From DASTGO01 sp035719045 (GTDB lineage Bacteria > Actinomycetota > Actinomycetes > Actinomycetales > Kineosporiaceae): a stretch of 5,354 nt of DNA. The position numbers and the translations under genes were made by a program. Below the pieces are notes generated by a model. It made no database searches, was not told the DNA's origin, and was given only the letters and a program-made list of their open reading frames with translations. Shown one piece after another: positions 1 through 5,354 of this stretch (its first letter is position 1; every line of letters starts with the position of its first letter). The stretch spans positions 1 through 5,354 of the forward strand of contig DASTGO010000033.1 in the NCBI GenBank assembly GCA_035719045.1, written 5' to 3'.

Positions 1-109
1 CCGAATGGCGAAATGTGATCAATGCGCCACCCACAGTGCACCCCCTCACCCGACTGCAGCAACCCAAACCGACAACCCCACACAACCCGCCCAGTCAGCG
101 CCGGCACCC

Positions 110-145
110 GTCAGAGATCAGCCGGTGGAGTCAAAGATCAGCAGG
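110..145. repeat. Two-copy direct repeat, 20-bp period
   Basis: GTCAGAGATCAGCCGG (110-125) recurs as GTCAAAGATCAGCAGG (130-145), 14 of 16 bases matching, with an exact 20-bp offset, about two helical turns. Direct repeats with such spacing are often binding sites for regulators that bind on one face of the DNA. No known consensus is recognised, so function is inference; chance similarity is possible. Confidence 0.4.
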
Positions 146-327
146 CGGACAGGTAGCGCTCGACGCACACCGGGCGGGCCCGGGGTTCCGGCGGGTCGTA
201 CGGAGCCCACCCATCGCGGCCCGAACGTCACGGAAGGTAACCGCACGCGACGTGATCCGGGAGATTGCTCAAACTTCTACAAGCCGTTACCTCCCCGAGA
301 TCGCGACGCGACGGCCGCTGGCCCTAA

Positions 328-364
328 GGTCTGCCCGGTGAAGATCGGGGCATCGCGGCAGACC
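328..364 (+). other. Inverted repeat / possible leader hairpin
   Basis: GGTCTGCC (328-335) is perfectly complementary to GGCAGACC (357-364). The 21-nt loop can itself pair 3 bp (GAT 343-345 with ATC 352-354). It sits about 220 nt upstream of the GTG at 586. If the transcript of that gene begins near 300, this would be a structured 5' leader element. I do not recognise a riboswitch class in it. There is no U-tract, so it is not a classical terminator. Confidence 0.4.
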
Positions 365-365
365 G

Positions 366-383
366 CCGGCGGGTGGGCGCCGG
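366..383 (+). other. Short hairpin next to the leader inverted repeat
   Basis: CCGGCG (366-371) pairs with CGCCGG (378-383) around a 6-nt loop, starting two bases after the preceding stem. A 6-bp GC stem is weak evidence alone in DNA this GC-rich. Its immediate adjacency to the 8-bp stem at 328-364 is why it is listed. Confidence 0.25.
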
Positions 384-572
384 GAGCGTTCCTCCCCGCG
401 ACGGCGCCGCCCCCGCTCCACCACACCGGAGATCCCCTGCCACGCCGCCCTCACGCGGTCCGGCCGAGCATCACCGCCGCCCGCGCCGACTCCGCGATCG
501 CCTGATCCACTCTCGCGGCGGCCCCTGCGCCCCGGACCCCCTGGTCCGGTTTCACCACCCGTCCCACCGATC

Positions 573-580
573 GAAGAAGG
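573..580 (+). promoter_or_regulatory. Ribosome binding site deciding the GTG 586 start
   Basis: GAAGAAGG lies 5 nt upstream of GTG 586 and is complementary to the 16S 3' end. The same frame is open further upstream (to a GTG at 373), but that extension encodes Pro/Arg-rich sequence with no good ribosome binding site, so 586 is preferred. Confidence 0.7.
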
Positions 581-585
581 CCCAC

Positions 586-1179
586 GTGACAACCGCACCT
601 GACCAGCACGGCTCCTACCCGACCCCGGGCTCGCCGACCTCCTATCCCGCTTCCCAGGCCGCGCCGGGGACCAACGGGCTCGCCATCGCCGGCCTCATCC
701 TGGCGATCTTCGTCTTCCCAGTCGGCCTGGTGCTGAGCGTGGTCGGCCTGATCCAGGCCCGGCGGAAGGGGCAGAAGGGCAAGGGCCTGGCAATCCTGGG
801 CATCCTCATCGCGTTGGGTGAGCTCGCTCTCGTGATCGCCGTGGTCGTCTTCTTCGGCCAGAACGCCACGACGCTGGTCGACCCCGGCTGCGTCAAGGCC
901 AAGCAGGTCATCCTGAAGGACGGCGACCTCGGCCAGAGCAGCGACCCCGCGGTCCTGAAGAGCAAGCTCCAGACCGTCCTGAGCGGGCTCGACGCCGCCG
1001 CGGCCGCCGCGGAGCACGACAACGTGCGGTCCACGGTGAAGGCCCTGCGCGCCGACTTCGCCCAGCTTCAGGACGCGCTGAACACCGGGCAGGAGCCCGC
1101 GGCCGGCCTGCAGGACAAGGTCACCGCCGACGCGAATGCCGTGGACAACCTGTGCACCCTCGGCGGCGCGCAGAAGTGA
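586..1179 (+). CDS. DUF4190-type two-helix membrane protein with extracytoplasmic helical domain
   Basis: The 197-residue product begins with a short Pro/Ser/Tyr-rich tail (residues 1-29). Then comes the hallmark N-G-L-A-I-A-G-L-hydrophobic stretch of DUF4190 proteins. Two membrane helices are visible, about 32-56 and 68-91, joined by a basic loop (RRKGQKGKG around 59-67). By the positive-inside rule that loop is cytoplasmic, so both termini face outside. Residues ~93-197 form an Ala/Leu/Asp/Gln-rich, probably helical domain bracketed by two cysteines (C102 and C190) that could form a disulfide. The biochemical role of the family is not established, and I do not assign one. GTG 586 is chosen for the GAAGAAGG site 5 nt upstream and because the N-terminus then resembles relatives. 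A strong hairpin follows 7 bases after the stop. The gene appears to be monocistronic. Family assignment is from sequence pattern only. Confidence 0.85.
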   Translation: MTTAPDQHGSYPTPGSPTSYPASQAAPGTNGLAIAGLILAIFVFPVGLVLSVVGLIQARRKGQKGKGLAILGILIALGELALVIAVVVFFGQNATTLVDPGCVKAKQVILKDGDLGQSSDPAVLKSKLQTVLSGLDAAAAAAEHDNVRSTVKALRADFAQLQDALNTGQEPAAGLQDKVTADANAVDNLCTLGGAQK

Positions 1180-1186
1180 CCGCGTC

Positions 1187-1215
1187 GTCGTGCCGCCCCG
1201 CCCCGGCGGCACGAC
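1187..1215 (+). terminator. Intrinsic-type terminator after the DUF4190 gene
   Basis: GTCGTGCCGCC (1187-1197) and GGCGGCACGAC (1205-1215) are perfect complements, an 11-bp stem with a 7-nt loop, starting 7 bases past the TGA at 1177-1179. There is no T-run afterwards. Stem-only terminators without a U-tract are commonly reported in GC-rich actinobacteria. Placement and stem strength support the call; termination itself is inferred. Confidence 0.7.
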
Positions 1216-1266
1216 CCGGCTTCCCTCGGTCCCGACGGGCCGGTCGCCACTGACCCATCCGGCCGG

Positions 1267-1293
1267 CCGATCCCGACGGACCGATCCCGACGG
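1267..1293. repeat. Tandem 13-bp direct repeat, 14-bp period
   Basis: CCGATCCCGACGG occurs at 1267-1279 and again at 1281-1293. Its core TCCCGACGG also occurs at 1230-1238. The second copy runs into the left arm of the 1289-1319 hairpin. It could be a regulator site or remnants of slippage; no function is recognised. Confidence 0.5.
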
Positions 1294-1319
1294 CCCGGAC
1301 CCCCAAGGTCCGGGCCGTC
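1289..1319. terminator. 13-bp perfect hairpin, possible second or bidirectional terminator
   Basis: GACGGCCCGGACC (1289-1301) and GGTCCGGGCCGTC (1307-1319) pair perfectly around a 5-nt loop (CCCAA). This is the most stable simple hairpin in the window. It lies 110 bp past the membrane-protein stop and just upstream of the tandem palindromes. It may act as a back-up terminator that insulates the protease promoter. Without a T-tract on either side, this role is inferred from position and stem strength. Confidence 0.55.
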
Positions 1320-1332
1320 CGGCGTGCTGTGG

Positions 1333-1372
1333 GGTCCTGCACAGCCTGTGAGGTCCCGCACAGACTGTGCGG
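1333..1372. promoter_or_regulatory. Tandem palindromes, candidate paired operators upstream of the protease
   Basis: Two 19-bp units sit head to tail: GGTCCTGCACAGCCTGTGA (1333-1351) and GGTCCCGCACAGACTGTGC (1352-1370), 16 of 19 bases identical. Each is centred on a dyad. The left one is CACAG-C-CTGTG (1340-1350). The right one extends to CCGCACAG-A-CTGTGCGG (1356-1372), 8-bp arms around one central base. The centres (1345 and 1364) are 19 bp apart, near two helical turns, as expected for cooperatively bound dimeric regulators. The sites lie ~260 bp upstream of the protease start. I do not match the motif to a known regulator. Confidence 0.55.
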
Positions 1373-1621
1373 CGAGCACCATCACGGACCCGGATCTGCC
1401 CCGAACGGCCCTGCGGAACGTCGCCGGGTCGGCCGATGCAGCGGGTGGACACCCGGGAGCCCTGGCGGTCGGCCACCGTCGGGTCGTCGACCACGGGGGG
1501 TCGGGGGACCCGGCAGGCGCCGGGACCTCCGGCGACGGCGTGCCGATCCACGGCACGGCGGGCACCTCGGGCCTGGACGGCGGCCGGTTCCATGACCGCG
1601 GCAGGCCCTGGCCGAGGGCCC

Positions 1622-1627
1622 GAGGAG
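1622..1627 (+). promoter_or_regulatory. Ribosome binding site deciding the GTG 1633 start
   Basis: GAGGAG ends 5 nt before GTG 1633, a near-ideal Shine-Dalgarno placement. It selects this GTG over upstream in-frame GTGs and puts the hydrophobic N-terminal segment at residues 12-31, where an export signal or anchor belongs. Confidence 0.75.
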
Positions 1628-1632
1628 CAGCA

Positions 1633-4600
1633 GTGGCACGAGGACTTCCGGGTCGCCGACCCTGGACCATCGCCGTTTCCGCCCTGCTCGCCACCGCGCT
1701 GGCGGTCTCCGGGCTGATGTACCTGAACCGGGGGACGCCGGTGCGGGAGACCCAGGCCTGGCGGTCCGCCCACCCCGGGGACCAGCTCAGCCACCTGATG
1801 CTCACCCTCGACCTGGCCAGGGTCCGGATGCCCGACGGCCCCGGCCGCGTGACGTCGGCACCAGCCACGGCGGCAGGGCGGGCGCGGTCCTCCGGGGCGG
1901 CGAGCCGCGCCGGGCGTGTCCTGCTCCCCCGCGCCCCGCTCCCCGCGGCTGACACCAGACCCCGGGGGGACGACCGCGGGCTGTCCGATGCGGTCAACCG
2001 GATGATCGCCGCCGGTGGACGGCCGTACGTGACCGTGCGCGGCGGGGTCGTCGTGGTCGCCGACCGCAACGGCCGGGTCCCCCCGATCGCCGTCGACCCC
2101 ACGCAGACCGTGCCACCCGAGGACGCCAAGCCCTCCGCGACCTCCGACGACGACACCGTGACCGGTCCCGACGCCGACGCCGGTCCCGGCGAACAACCCG
2201 GATCGGGCGGCCCGGCCTCCGGCGCACCGAGCCCGGCCCTGGACGACCCGCGGCTGAAGGTCGCGATGGAGCAGTTGCGCGGCGTCCCGGGGGTGGAGAC
2301 CGTCTCGGCCTACACCGGCAACCAGGTCCTGGTTCGCGCCCAGCGGGGCACCGACCTGTCCGGACTGCCGTTCGTCACCGGATCGCGGACCCCCGACACC
2401 GGTTCCGTGCTCGACCTGGCACTGCCGAACGACGAGTACAGCACGCGCGCCTGGCATCTGGTCAACGACGGCTCGGGCAGCGACCTGGGCGTCAAGGCGG
2501 TCCGCGGCGCCGATGTCGGTGCGCTGCAGGCCTGGCAGCGGACCCGGGGTCGCAGCAGCGTGGTGGCCGTGGTCGACACCGGCCTCGACATCACCCAGCC
2601 GGACCTGGCCGGCAAGCTGTGGACCAACCCCCGGGAGACCTGCGGCTCGAAGCAGGACGGCGACGGCGACGGGCTGCCCGGGGACTGCCACGGCTGGAAC
2701 TTCCTGCTGAACAACGCCGACCTGACCAACGTCGTCGCCGGCAGCATGGCCTCCGACCACGGCACCGAGGTGGCCGGGGTCATCGCGGCCACCATCGGCA
2801 ACGGGATCGGCACGGCCGGGCTGGCCCCGGACACCACGATCATGCCGCTGGTCGTCGGCGCGGGGACGAGCGTCTACTCCCCCCAGGTCGCCCAGGCCAT
2901 CCGGTACGCCGCCGACCACGGGGCCGACGTCGTCAACCTGTCCCTCGGCTTCACCACCACCCCGCCGAGCGCCGACGTGCTGGCCATCCGGGACGCGATC
3001 CGCTACGCGGCCTCCAAGAACGTCCTGGTGACAACCGCGGCCGGCAACGACGGCAAGAACCGCGACACCACGCCGCTGTGGCCGGCCAACTTCACCGAGC
3101 CCAACCAGCTCGTGGTGGCCGCCTCCGGCCCGGACGACTCCCGCACGTCCTTCTCCGCCTACGGTCCGGCTACGGTCCAGCTGTTCGCCCCCGGGTCCTA
3201 CATCGCCACCACCGCTCTCGGTGGCCGCTATGTGTTCGCCTCGGGGACGTCCATGGCGGCGCCGCTGGTCGCGGCCACCGGTGCGCTGCTGTTCGGCGCG
3301 GACCCGGGGGCGTCCCCGGCCACCGTCCGCCAGCGCATCCTCGACCAGGTCGACCACCCGCGGTCCCTGGCCGGGCAGGCCAGCACCGGCGGGCGGCTGA
3401 ACGCCGGGGCGGCCGTGGGTGCCTCCCCGCAGCCGCTGTCGGTGACCTTCACCGGACTGTCCACGCGCAACTCCTCCGCCACCTTCCGGCCCAAGGTCAG
3501 GATGCTCGGCGACGGTTCCGGTCTGCCCGCCGGACCGCTGCAGGTCCGGGTGCAGCTGCTGACCAGGGTGGACGGCACCACCTACGCGGTCGGCGGCGCG
3601 AGCCTGGACGCCGAGGCTGGCGGCAAGGCCGTCACCGACACGGACGGGGTCGCCCTGTTCTCCCCCGCCGGACTGGACGCCACGGCCCTGCCGAGCGGGG
3701 TCGACCTGCCGGTCTCGTTCTCCCTGCCGTCCGGCCGGTATGCGATGGCGGTCAGCCTGGCCGTCGCGGGGACACCCGTCACCGGCGCGCAGATCGGGCT
3801 GTTCGACGTCAGCGGCAACGCCTCCGCGACGGTCCCGTCCGGCACCACGGGCGGCACGACGTCCCCGGCCGGGACCACCACCGCGACGACGCCGGCCCCG
3901 GCCACCACGAGCAGTTCCGGGACCGGGACCGCGACGCCGCCGACCGGCAGCGCGACGACCGGCTCCGGCACGAGCGCGCCGACGTCGACGGCACCGGCCA
4001 CCGCGTCCGGCAGCAACAGCCCGTCGACCGGCGGTTCCTCCGGTACCGGACCGTCCGCCGAGTCCGCACCGCCGTCCGGCTCGTCCACGCCGGGCTCGTC
4101 CACCTCCGGCTCGTCCACACCGGGCGTCTCCGGGTCGCCCACCTCCGGGTCCTCGGGGTCCGGAACGGCCGGCCCGGGGCCCTCGGCGACCCCGCCGGAC
4201 TTCCCGACCCTGACCTCGGCCACCCCCGGCGACCAGGTCATCGTGGTCGGCTGGACCCCCCCGGCCCGTGACGGCGGATCGCCGGTGACCCTGTACACCG
4301 TCACCGCCGACCCGGGCGGGTCGACCTGCATCGCCACCCCGGCGTCCACGTCCTGCACGCTGACCGGGCTGACCAACGGCACCAGCTACCTGGTGACCGC
4401 CACCGCGGCGAACGCCGTGGGCACTTCCGGGCCGTCCGGGGGGCTGCGGGCCACCCCGGTCGCGGCCAATCCGCCGTCCGGCGGCAGCACCCCGACCTCG
4501 GGGACGCCGACCGCGACGGACACCTCCGGCCCGGCGTCCGGCCCGGCGGACACGGCCAGCCCCACCCAGACGGCCGCCGGCACCACGACGGCCGGTCCCA

Positions 4601-5354
4601 CCGGGACGACCGGCGCGGCCACCACGACCGCCGAGGCGACGCAGACCACGACGCCGCCCGGCAGCGGCCCGGCCACCAGCACCGAGCCGTCCACCAGTAC
4701 CGAACCGGCCAGCACCTCCCCGCAGCCCACGGCAACCCCCGGGACCGCGCCGTCCCCGCCGCGGTCGGTGCGCGGCACCGCGGGTGACACCGTCGCGGTG
4801 ATCTCCTGGGAGGTCCCGGCCGACGACGGCGGGACGCCGCTGACCCGGTACACGGCCACCGCCCAGCCCGGCGGCACCACGTGCACGGCCACCCCGCCGG
4901 CCACCTCCTGCACCCTGACCGGGCTGACCAACGGCACCACCTACACGGTCACGGTCACGGCCACCAACGCGGCGGGTACCTCCGGCCCCTCGGACCCCGT
5001 CGAGGTCACCCCGGTGTCCCCGATCGGCGGCAACCCGTCGGTGACCCCGCCGGACGCCCCGACCTACCTCACGGCGACCCCCGGGGACAGCACGGCCGCC
5101 CTGGTCTGGGATCCCCCGGCCGCTGACGGCGGATCCCCGCTGACCCGGTACACGGCCACCGCCCAACCCGGCGGCACCACGTGCACGGCCACCCCGCCTG
5201 CCACCTCCTGCACCCTGACCGGCCTGACCAACGGCACCACGTACACGGTCACCGTCACGGCCACCAACGCCGCGGGCACCTCCGGCCCCTCGGACCCCGT
5301 CGAGGTCACCCCGGTGTCCCCGATCGGCGGCAACCCGTCGGTGACCCCGCCGGA
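1633..5354 (+). CDS. Large exported subtilisin-like serine protease (S8) with stalks and FN3 repeats, 3' end beyond window
   Basis: This is a secreted or membrane-anchored peptidase; at least 1240 residues lie in the window with no stop. The N-terminus has basic residues (R3, R8, R9) and a hydrophobic segment ~12-31 without an obvious signal-peptidase site, so a signal anchor is plausible. Residues ~32-264 are a long propeptide region: an Ala/Arg-rich stretch, a GGRPYVTVRGG strand segment, an Asp/Pro/Gly linker (~150-205), and an inhibitor_I9-like part (~207-245, RGVPGVETVSAYTG). The catalytic domain begins near PNDEY (265-269) and has VAVVDTG (D315), DHGTEVAG (H376), TAAGND (N472, oxyanion hole) and SGTSMAAP (S540), all intact. 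A DGDGDG loop (D342/344/346) leading to HGWNF resembles the calcium-binding insertion of many subtilases and is flanked by C337 and C352. After ~590 come a probable beta-sandwich (~597-736), a Ser/Thr/Gly/Pro stalk (~736-855), FN3-1 (~855-946), a second stalk (~946-1039), FN3-2 and FN3-3. Substrate is unknown. The family call is very secure; the C-terminal anchor, if any, lies outside. Confidence 0.93.
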   Translation, partial: MARGLPGRRPWTIAVSALLATALAVSGLMYLNRGTPVRETQAWRSAHPGDQLSHLMLTLDLARVRMPDGPGRVTSAPATAAGRARSSGAASRAGRVLLPRAPLPAADTRPRGDDRGLSDAVNRMIAAGGRPYVTVRGGVVVVADRNGRVPPIAVDPTQTVPPEDAKPSATSDDDTVTGPDADAGPGEQPGSGGPASGAPSPALDDPRLKVAMEQLRGVPGVETVSAYTGNQVLVRAQRGTDLSGLPFVTGSRTPDTGSVLDLALPNDEYSTRAWHLVNDGSGSDLGVKAVRGADVGALQAWQRTRGRSSVVAVVDTGLDITQPDLAGKLWTNPRETCGSKQDGDGDGLPGDCHGWNFLLNNADLTNVVAGSMASDHGTEVAGVIAATIGNGIGTAGLAPDTTIMPLVVGAGTSVYSPQVAQAIRYAADHGADVVNLSLGFTTTPPSADVLAIRDAIRYAASKNVLVTTAAGNDGKNRDTTPLWPANFTEPNQLVVAASGPDDSRTSFSAYGPATVQLFAPGSYIATTALGGRYVFASGTSMAAPLVAATGALLFGADPGASPATVRQRILDQVDHPRSLAGQASTGGRLNAGAAVGASPQPLSVTFTGLSTRNSSATFRPKVRMLGDGSGLPAGPLQVRVQLLTRVDGTTYAVGGASLDAEAGGKAVTDTDGVALFSPAGLDATALPSGVDLPVSFSLPSGRYAMAVSLAVAGTPVTGAQIGLFDVSGNASATVPSGTTGGTTSPAGTTTATTPAPATTSSSGTGTATPPTGSATTGSGTSAPTSTAPATASGSNSPSTGGSSGTGPSAESAPPSGSSTPGSSTSGSSTPGVSGSPTSGSSGSGTAGPGPSATPPDFPTLTSATPGDQVIVVGWTPPARDGGSPVTLYTVTADPGGSTCIATPASTSCTLTGLTNGTSYLVTATAANAVGTSGPSGGLRATPVAANPPSGGSTPTSGTPTATDTSGPASGPADTASPTQTAAGTTTAGPTGTTGAATTTAEATQTTTPPGSGPATSTEPSTSTEPASTSPQPTATPGTAPSPPRSVRGTAGDTVAVISWEVPADDGGTPLTRYTATAQPGGTTCTATPPATSCTLTGLTNGTTYTVTVTATNAAGTSGPSDPVEVTPVSPIGGNPSVTPPDAPTYLTATPGDSTAALVWDPPAADGGSPLTRYTATAQPGGTTCTATPPATSCTLTGLTNGTTYTVTVTATNAAGTSGPSDPVEVTPVSPIGGNPSVTPP
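3838..4194 (+). other. Low-complexity Ser/Thr/Gly/Pro stalk 1 of the protease
   Basis: Residues ~736-855 are almost entirely Ser, Thr, Gly, Pro and Ala, with no predicted fold. They separate the protease head from the first FN3 module. Such segments in actinobacterial exported proteins often act as flexible wall-spanning linkers and can be O-mannosylated; glycosylation here is inference. A second similar stalk occupies 4471-4749. Confidence 0.75.
4078..4122 (+). repeat. 15-bp-period minisatellite coding for GSSTx
   Basis: GGCTCGTCCAC recurs at 4078-4088, 4093-4103 and 4108-4118, an exact 15-bp period. It encodes GSSTP-GSSTS-GSSTP in the stalk. The period is a multiple of three, so copy-number change would alter stalk length without breaking the frame. 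Confidence 0.7.
4195..4470 (+). other. FN3 module 1 of the protease
   Basis: Residues ~855-946 show the fibronectin III pattern of actinobacterial enzymes: P-x-x-P start, a V-x-W-x-P-P strand, DGGSPVTLYTVTA, then SCTLTGLTNGTSYLVTATAAN and a closing GP-S. Two cysteines (C899, C908; C-x8-C) recur in every module here and may form a disulfide. This copy has clearly diverged from the two downstream copies (for example ADPGGSTCIATP against AQPGGTTCTATP). Typical roles are spacing, or carbohydrate or wall binding. Confidence 0.85.
4750..5354 (+). repeat. Tandem FN3-coding repeat, 300-bp period (FN3-2, FN3-3, start of next linker)
   Basis: Two FN3 modules of exactly 100 residues per unit (cysteines at 1084/1093 and 1184/1193) are joined by the linker VSPIGGNPSVTPPDAP. 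Bases 4837-5054 match 5137-5354 at 211 of 218 positions. The last 77 bases are identical (4978-5054 and 5278-5354). The first ~28 residues of each module differ (SPPRSVRGTAGD against DAPTYLTATPGD). The window ends inside the copied linker, so a further module may follow. Confidence 0.92.

Larger units (their letters stand above)
1..572. other. Gene-free upstream region
   Basis: I find no credible gene here. The open frames present encode Arg/Pro/Gly-rich low-complexity sequence without domains or ribosome binding sites, as expected for chance frames in GC-rich DNA. Bases 1-130 are markedly richer in A and C on this strand than the rest of the window, which is typical of an intergenic or promoter segment and may serve a divergent gene lying left of the window. 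The region holds a 20-bp-period direct repeat (110-145) and two adjacent inverted repeats (328-364, 366-383). A weak promoter-like pair (TTGCTC at 265-270, TTACCT at 287-292, 16-bp spacing) could drive the 586 gene and would place both hairpins in its 5' leader, but the -10 match is poor and this is only a suggestion. Confidence 0.6.
1180..1632. other. 453-bp intergenic region rich in dyad symmetry
   Basis: No gene is supported between the membrane-protein stop and the protease start. The protease frame remains open through the whole gap, but upstream GTGs (for example 1324, 1348, 1540) lack ribosome binding sites and the extension would cross the hairpins and palindromes. The region contains hairpins at 1187-1215 and 1289-1319, a TCCCGACGG repeat set, tandem palindromes at 1333-1372, and a smaller 6-bp stem (CCCGGC 1509-1514 with GCCGGG 1519-1524). 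I see no convincing -35/-10 pair for the protease, though 1373-1620 is the logical place for it. Confidence 0.6.

Noticed and set aside
13..25. CRP-like half site TGTGATCA near the left edge
   Set aside because: Only one half of the TGTGA-N6-TCACA dyad is present; the match is too short to support.
236..291. Inverted pair GGTAAC (236-241) and GTTACC (286-291)
   Set aside because: Only 6 bp separated by 44 bases, with no extension of pairing; likely chance.
5..505. Overlapping plus-strand open frames upstream of the membrane protein
   Set aside because: Pro/Arg/Thr-rich composition, no ribosome binding site, no domain, and two frames open at once over the same bases.
373..585. N-terminal extension of the DUF4190 protein to GTG 373
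   Set aside because: The extension is Pro/Arg-rich, has no good ribosome binding site and is unlike the family's N-termini; GTG 586 has a strong site 5 nt upstream.
1329..1717. Small plus-strand frames in the intergenic region and overlapping the protease start
   Set aside because: Arg/Pro/Gly-rich chance frames. They overlap the palindromes or the protease N-terminus in another frame and lack ribosome binding sites.
1640..1740. Twin-arginine export signal at the protease N-terminus
   Set aside because: R8-R9 are followed by P-W-T rather than the x-F-L-K type consensus, so a general Sec-type signal or anchor is more likely.
451..5166. A 1571-codon open frame on the minus strand, almost antisense to the whole protease
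   Set aside because: It is Gly/Arg-rich low complexity, mirrors the codon structure of the real genes, crosses both intergenic hairpins and the tandem palindromes, and has no recognisable domain. In very GC-rich DNA stops are rare on the opposite strand, so such shadows are expected.

Overview
This window looks like chromosomal DNA from a very GC-rich actinobacterium. The coding DNA has an overwhelming G/C bias at third codon positions, both genes start with GTG behind purine-rich ribosome binding sites, and the families present (a DUF4190-type membrane protein; a subtilisin-like protease with 'DGGSPxTxYT...TSCTLTGLTNGT' fibronectin III modules) are common in that phylum. I cannot name the genus from sequence alone.

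Layout. Bases 1-572 contain no gene I can support. The first ~130 bases are unusually A/C-rich for this DNA, followed by a 20-bp-period direct repeat (110-145) and two adjacent hairpins (328-383) that may lie in the leader of the next gene. Bases 586-1179 encode a 197-residue two-helix membrane protein of the DUF4190 type with an extracytoplasmic helical domain. Bases 1180-1632 are a 453-bp intergenic region with two strong hairpins (1187-1215 and 1289-1319), short repeats, and a striking pair of tandem palindromes (1333-1372) that look like paired operators. From GTG 1633 to the window end, and beyond it, runs one very large gene for a secreted or membrane-anchored subtilase (S8 family). It has, in order: N-terminal hydrophobic anchor, long propeptide, complete catalytic domain (D315, H376, N472, S540), a probable beta-sandwich domain, a Ser/Thr/Gly/Pro stalk, an FN3 module, a second stalk, then at least two near-identical FN3 modules. 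At least 1240 residues are inside the window and no stop is reached.

How the parts relate. Both products are predicted to act at the cell envelope, but a 453-bp gap with terminator-like hairpins argues that they are separate transcription units. The protease reads as a cell-surface or secreted enzyme whose catalytic head is held away from the membrane or wall by glycosylatable stalks and adhesive or spacer FN3 domains. The most distinctive signals are the exact 300-bp-period FN3 duplication, whose seven base differences are all silent, and the tandem palindromes between the two genes. I see no RNA gene, mobile element, CRISPR array or recognised defence system, and no clear evidence of a wholly new multi-gene system.
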